A stretch of DNA of 10,053 nt from NCBI GenBank assembly GCA_038528605.1, contig JBCBEP010000119.1, forward strand, positions 1 to 10,053, written 5' to 3'. Positions within the stretch are counted from its first letter, which is position 1, and every line of letters begins with the position of its first letter. The stretch is from Thermohalobaculum sp038528605. GTDB taxonomy: Bacteria > Pseudomonadota > Alphaproteobacteria > Rhodobacterales > Rhodobacteraceae. Both the position numbers and the translations under genes were made by a program. Below are positions 6,253-10,053 of this stretch, piece by piece. The notes beneath the pieces were generated by a model that searched no databases, was not told the origin of the DNA, and saw nothing but the letters and a program-made list of their open reading frames with translations.

Positions 6253-6963
6253 ATGGCCGATACCGATTGGGACGACTACGCCGCATCCTATGACCGCATG
6301 GCCGAGCTCAACCCGGCCTACCAGGCATTGCTGGGCGACTTCCTGAGCTTTGTCCGGAGCGAAGGGCTCGCAGATGGCAAGCGCGACGTTCTGGACGTGG
6401 GCAGTGGCACGGCCAATTTTTCGGTGGCCATGGCAAAGGCGAACCCCGAGGCACGGCTGACGCTCGTCGAGCCGAGTGCCGAGATGCAGCGCCGAGCGCT
6501 CGCGAAGCTCGAGGGCCACGCCTCGGTCGCGGCCGAGACGGGCACGCTGGAAGAAGCGACGCTCTCGACAAGCGGCTACGACCTCATTCTTTCAACGCAT
6601 GCGCTCTACACCACGCCCGATCCGGCCGCGCATCTGCGCCATCTGCGCTCGTGCTGCCGTGTGAACGGTTGGCTCTATGTCGTTGATCTCGGGCGCGTCA
6701 TGAACATCCTCGACTGGCGGCTTTACCTCACGCCGCGCATCGTCGCCGCGGTCGGGTTCTTTGAGGCGATCAGACTCCTGCGCTTTGGCGAGAACCTTGC
6801 TCGGCACAACCGCGCCATTCGCGAGCAGCAGCTGAACGGCACCTACTGGGTTCATACCGCCGAGGAGATGACCTTCATGTTGCAGGAGACCGGATGGCAG
6901 GTCATGCGGCAGTGGACGACGTATCGCGGCTATAGCGACGCTGCGGTCTGCCGCCCCGCCTGA
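6253..6963 (+). CDS. Class I SAM-dependent methyltransferase
   Basis: The 236-residue product has a Rossmann-type methyltransferase core. The entry segment is DDYAASYDRMAELNPAYQ (7-24), motif I is VLDVGSGTANF (46-56), and the acidic end of strand 2 is LTLVEPS with Glu73, which should bind the ribose of SAM. DLILSTHALYTTPDP (about 113-127) matches the post-II/motif IV region and VNGWLYVVDLGR the motif VI strand. The C-terminal third includes a hydrophobic helix, IVAAVGFFEAIRLL, that may contact a lipid or membrane. The substrate is not visible from sequence. The gene follows the ketosynthase by 111 nt on the same strand, so methylation of the lipid product of this cluster is a reasonable inference. 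ATG 6253 is chosen, with AGGA 9 nt upstream. A TTG at 6166 would add 29 Arg-rich residues with no family match. A GC-rich hairpin (6222-6238) sits just before the ribosome site. Confidence 0.85.
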   Translation: MADTDWDDYAASYDRMAELNPAYQALLGDFLSFVRSEGLADGKRDVLDVGSGTANFSVAMAKANPEARLTLVEPSAEMQRRALAKLEGHASVAAETGTLEEATLSTSGYDLILSTHALYTTPDPAAHLRHLRSCCRVNGWLYVVDLGRVMNILDWRLYLTPRIVAAVGFFEAIRLLRFGENLARHNRAIREQQLNGTYWVHTAEEMTFMLQETGWQVMRQWTTYRGYSDAAVCRPA

Positions 6964-6977
6964 GGTCCCCGCCTCAG
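6960..6977 (+). terminator. Weak stem-loop at the methyltransferase stop codon
   Basis: CTGAGG (6960-6965) and CCTCAG (6972-6977) form a 6-bp stem with a 6-nt loop, and the stop codon lies inside the left arm. No T-run follows. It could weakly separate the methyltransferase from the glycosyltransferase gene, or be chance. Confidence 0.25.
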
Positions 6978-7168
6978 ACGCGCGCCAACAGGGCAGCGTG
7001 CACGACTTTAGGCGTATATGGGTGCCTCCCCCAGTCGGCCTATCCGCCGCTTGGCCAGATATCCCCGGCACCGCGAAGCCCCATAACGTTCCGTCATGCC
7101 GGGTCGTACAGAAGGGTTTGAGACTCCTCATCCGGCCGCGTGCGCCGCATGAGGAAAGGGCCGTGCCG

Positions 7169-9595
7169 ATGTCGTCTCCATCGCCGCAGGACGGCGCGCC
7201 CAACCCTATCGCCGCACTCGAGCAGGGGATCGAGACCGCCCTGCGGGCCGGCGAGCTCGAAGACGCGGCGACGCGTTGCGAGAAACTCCTCGCTGAAGAC
7301 CCGGAGCATTTCGACGCGTCGTACCTGCTCGCCATCCTCCACGCCCGGCAGGGGCGCTTCGAGGAAGCGCTCCGGTACAACGACCGCGCGCTGACCCTCA
7401 AACCCGGCTTCGCGCCGGGCTACCTGCAGCGCGGTCTCCTCATGAACCGGCTGGACCTGCCGCAGCAGGCCCTCGGTGCCTTCGAGGAGGCACGGCGGCT
7501 TCAGCCGGAGGACGCCGCGGCGCATCGGGAGCTTGGCAAGACGCTCCGAAAGCTCGGCAGGCTCGATGACGCGCTCGATTGTCTCGACCGTCTCGTGCAG
7601 CTGGCCCCCGCAGGTGCAGAGAACCACTTTCTGCGCGCCACGGTCCTGCTTGAGATGAAGCGATATGAGGAGGCGCTCGAAAGCTGCGATCTGTCCCTGA
7701 GGTTCGGCCGACGGGACGCGCCGCTCCTCAACAACCGCGCGAATGCCTTGAGACGCCTCGCCCGCTACGAAGAAGCGCTTGTGGACTGCGATGAAGCACT
7801 CACGCTGGCGCCCTACATGGCCGAGGCGCACTACAACCGTGCAACAACCCTCCACGCGCTGAAACGCTACGACGAGGCGCTGCAGAGTTGCGTTCGTGCG
7901 TTGGAGATTGAGCCCGACAGCGTCGACTTTCTTGCGACCCGTGGCGCGATCGAGAACGATCTCGAGCGGCATGAGCAGGCCATCACCACGTTCCGGGAGG
8001 TCCTCGACCGCGATCCGAGACATCTCCGCGCCTGGAATGGCTGCGCTGCCGCACTGATCGCGGCGGAACACTACGATCTTGCGTTGCCCTGCCTCGATCG
8101 CGCGCTCGACATCGCTCCATGCGACGCGACTGCCCATCAACGTCGCGGTCACGCGCTCATGCATCTCGACCTGCATGAAGAGGCGATCAGCGCTTACGAG
8201 GCTGCGCTTGACCACGGCGCGGAACCCTGGGGCGTTCTGGCGTCGTTGATCTGGCTCCGCCGCTACACCTGCTCGTGGGACGGGCTGGCCGAAAAGCAGG
8301 CCGCGCTCTGCGACGCCGTCCGGTCGGGGGAGGCCGTCGCGAGCCCCTTCACCATGCTCGCGGTGGCCGACGAACCTAAGCTGCACCTGACTTGCGCCCG
8401 CAACTACGTGCAAAGCGTGGTCCCACAGGACAGACCCGCCGTGTTCCCCGCCCGTGCCAGGCGCCCGGGGCCGCTCCGCCTTGGCTACGTGTCGGGGGAC
8501 TTTCACCGGCACGCGACGGCCGCACTTATCGCGACACTGTTCGAGCGCCATGACCGGGAGCGCTTCGAAGTGCACGGCTTCTCGATCGGCCCCGAGAAGG
8601 ACGATCCGGTCCGGCGCCGGCTCGTCGACGCCTTCGATGGCTTCCATGTCATGAATAACCTCTCGGACCGCGATGCTGCCGGCCTGATGCGCGAGCGGGG
8701 CATCGACATCGCGATCGACCTGAAGGGTCACACCCACAATTCCCGCCCGGGCATCCTCGCCTATCGCCCGGCACCCATCCAGATCCAGTATCTCGGCTTT
8801 CCCGGCACGTTGGGCTGCGACTTCATCGATTATGCCATCGTGGACCACATCGTCGTCCCGACTGGGCAAGAGCGCTTCTATACCGAAGCGCTCGTGCGCC
8901 TGCCTGACTGCTACCAGATCAACGACGCGCTCCGGCCCCTTTCCGAGGAGGCGCCAACGCGTGCCGCCTGCGGTCTTCCTGAGGATGCGTTTGTCTTCTG
9001 CTGCTTCAATAACAACTACAAGATCACCCCTGAGATCTTCGATATATGGATGGAACTGCTTGCTTCGGTGCCTGGCAGCATCCTCTGGCTGCTCGGGGAC
9101 AACGACCTTGTTGAGAGCAACCTGCGCCGGGAAGCGGAGCTGCGCGGGGTCGCCTCACATCGCCTCATCTTCGCGCCCCGTGCCCCGCAGGCGGAGCATC
9201 TGGCGCGCCAGCGTTGCGCGGATCTGTTCCTCGACACGCTGCCCTACAACGCGCACACGACTGCGAGCGACGCGCTGTGGGTTGGCCTTCCGGTGCTTAC
9301 CTGTTGCGGACACGCCTTCGCCGGCCGTGTGGCGGCCAGCATCCTCGTCACGCACGGGCTTGATGAACTCGTCACGACGTCGCTGCCGGCATACGCGGCG
9401 ACGGCGCGCGCGCTGGCGCAGGACCGAGGCCGGCTGCAAGCGCTGCGGCAGAGGATCGACAATATGCGCAGCCTCTCGCCGATCTTCGATATCGATCGGT
9501 TCCAGGCCCATCTTGAGGACGCCTATCTCGAAATGTGGCGGCGGTGGGAACTCGGGGAGCCCGCCACCTCCTTCTCCGTGCGCGCCCGCCCTTAG
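7169..9595 (+). CDS. TPR-containing O-GlcNAc-transferase-like glycosyltransferase (GT41/SPINDLY family)
   Basis: The 808-residue protein has two parts. Residues about 15-365 form ten consecutive ~34-residue tetratricopeptide repeats with the usual W/L-G-Y-A-P spacing (for example AEAHYNRATTLHALKRYDEA), making a superhelix for protein substrates. Residues about 430-795 are a GT41 catalytic domain: RLGYVSGDFHRHA with His448 (equivalent to human OGT H498), DLKGHTHNSR, APIQIQYLGFPGTLG, FCCFNNNYKITP with Lys618 (human K842), RLIFAPRAP, and DLFLDTLPYNAHTTASDALW with His696 and Asp701. Such enzymes transfer a sugar from a UDP-sugar to Ser/Thr of cytoplasmic proteins. All the key residues are present, so activity is likely; donor and target are unknown. 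ATG 7169 is preferred (AAGGG 8 nt upstream); an in-frame GTG at 7163 is possible. Longer 5' extension gives an unrelated sequence. The stop overlaps that of the convergent regulator gene. Confidence 0.93.
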   Translation: MSSPSPQDGAPNPIAALEQGIETALRAGELEDAATRCEKLLAEDPEHFDASYLLAILHARQGRFEEALRYNDRALTLKPGFAPGYLQRGLLMNRLDLPQQALGAFEEARRLQPEDAAAHRELGKTLRKLGRLDDALDCLDRLVQLAPAGAENHFLRATVLLEMKRYEEALESCDLSLRFGRRDAPLLNNRANALRRLARYEEALVDCDEALTLAPYMAEAHYNRATTLHALKRYDEALQSCVRALEIEPDSVDFLATRGAIENDLERHEQAITTFREVLDRDPRHLRAWNGCAAALIAAEHYDLALPCLDRALDIAPCDATAHQRRGHALMHLDLHEEAISAYEAALDHGAEPWGVLASLIWLRRYTCSWDGLAEKQAALCDAVRSGEAVASPFTMLAVADEPKLHLTCARNYVQSVVPQDRPAVFPARARRPGPLRLGYVSGDFHRHATAALIATLFERHDRERFEVHGFSIGPEKDDPVRRRLVDAFDGFHVMNNLSDRDAAGLMRERGIDIAIDLKGHTHNSRPGILAYRPAPIQIQYLGFPGTLGCDFIDYAIVDHIVVPTGQERFYTEALVRLPDCYQINDALRPLSEEAPTRAACGLPEDAFVFCCFNNNYKITPEIFDIWMELLASVPGSILWLLGDNDLVESNLRREAELRGVASHRLIFAPRAPQAEHLARQRCADLFLDTLPYNAHTTASDALWVGLPVLTCCGHAFAGRVAASILVTHGLDELVTTSLPAYAATARALAQDRGRLQALRQRIDNMRSLSPIFDIDRFQAHLEDAYLEMWRRWELGEPATSFSVRARP

Positions 9596-10053
9596 ACGCG
9601 CGGGCGCAGCTCGCCGGGCAGTGCACCAGATGTCGGCGGGCGGTGCGGCATGGTCGGTGCGTCTGCCCGCGTGTTGATCTCGCGTGCGAGGAGCGCCGCC
9701 TGCGTCCGGCTCGAGACCCGAAGTTTCTTCAGAATGTTGCGGACATGGACCTTCACCGTGCTCTCGCGCAGCTGCAGCTCATGCGCGATGAGCTTGTTCT
9801 GCATGCCGGTGCCCAGGCAATGGAGGACCTGTTTCTCCCGCGGGGTGAAGCGTTGCGAGGCCGCGTCTGAGCGGGACATGCCGTTCGCGTAGGGCGTTTG
9901 GGCCGAGGAGAACGCGATCGAGCCTGTTCCTTGCTGGGGGGCGGGGCGCTGCTGCCCGGCATGCGCGTCGAGGGACATGCTGGAAGGAAGCAGCAGGCCG
10001 CCAACGCGCGCGACTTCAATGACATGCACCACCGTCTTTGGGTCGCTGCTCGT
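9592..10053 (-). CDS. LuxR/NarL-type response regulator, N-terminus cut by the window edge
   Basis: The visible 153 residues are the C-terminal part of a DNA-binding regulator. The frame is open to the right edge, and the first residues (TSSDPKTVVHVIEVARVGG) resemble the last helix-strand region of a receiver domain, so most of the receiver lies outside the window. A Gln/Pro/Ser-rich linker follows (about 33-66). The helix-turn-helix comes next at about 68-124: FTPREKQVLHCLGTGMQNK, then the recognition part ESTVKVHVRNILKKL, typical of NarL/FixJ proteins. A further ~25 residues form a Pro/Arg-rich tail. A GTG at 10032 could start a shorter protein, but the receiver-like upstream residues argue against it. 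The gene ends with TAA at 9592-9594, sharing two bases with the TAG of the convergent glycosyltransferase gene. Its targets cannot be inferred from this sequence; control of the neighbouring cluster is only possible. Confidence 0.88.
   Translation of the reverse strand, partial: TSSDPKTVVHVIEVARVGGLLLPSSMSLDAHAGQQRPAPQQGTGSIAFSSAQTPYANGMSRSDAASQRFTPREKQVLHCLGTGMQNKLIAHELQLRESTVKVHVRNILKKLRVSSRTQAALLAREINTRADAPTMPHRPPTSGALPGELRPRV

Noticed and set aside
6998..7168. N-terminal extension of the TPR/GT41 protein
   Set aside because: The extra residues do not resemble the family, and a good ribosome site precedes ATG 7169.
7094..8869. Long minus-strand open frame (591 codons) opposite the TPR/GT41 gene
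   Set aside because: It mirrors the codon pattern of the TPR repeats and has no domain of its own.

Overview
The window is GC-rich, ordinary bacterial DNA. Its gene families (SelO, FeeM-like N-acyltransferase, TPR/GT41 glycosyltransferase, NarL-type regulator), short alphaproteobacterial-style ribosome sites and one good EcfG-type promoter match (GGAAC-N16-CGTT) suggest an alphaproteobacterium. This assignment is inference from the sequence alone.

Layout, left to right. (1) A selO gene on the minus strand runs off the left edge (start at 1475). (2) A 597-nt non-coding stretch follows. Its AT-richer right part has repeated CCAAAT words and a weak promoter candidate. (3) A plus-strand gene (2073-3233) encodes a very acidic protein that I cannot name. 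It has an LATAEASADA-type N-terminal motif and a Ser/Ala/Phe-rich C-terminus of the kind exported by type I systems, and a strong stem-loop follows it. (4) A FeeM-like GNAT-fold N-acyltransferase (3467-4177) comes next. (5) A 480-nt gap holds the EcfG-like promoter. (6) An acyl carrier protein (4658-4936) overlaps by 4 nt a FabF-type ketosynthase (4933-6141), and a class I SAM methyltransferase follows (6253-6963). (7) A 10-TPR O-GlcNAc-transferase-like (GT41) protein spans 7169-9595. (8) The C-terminal part of a LuxR/NarL-type response regulator lies on the minus strand and is cut by the right edge. Its stop codon overlaps the stop of the GT41 gene.

The most interesting part is 3467-6963. 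Known FeeM enzymes take a long-chain acyl group from an acyl carrier protein and put it on an amino acid. Here the acyltransferase, a dedicated carrier protein, a ketosynthase and a methyltransferase lie together on one strand. This suggests a small pathway for a modified N-acyl amino acid or similar lipid. The ketosynthase keeps its cysteine and its second histidine but has asparagine where the first catalytic histidine (HGTGT motif) belongs. That substitution is typical of ketosynthases that transfer rather than elongate acyl chains. The flanking acidic protein and the TPR/GT41 glycosyltransferase may belong to a cell-surface or secretion function, but a link between them is only a hypothesis.
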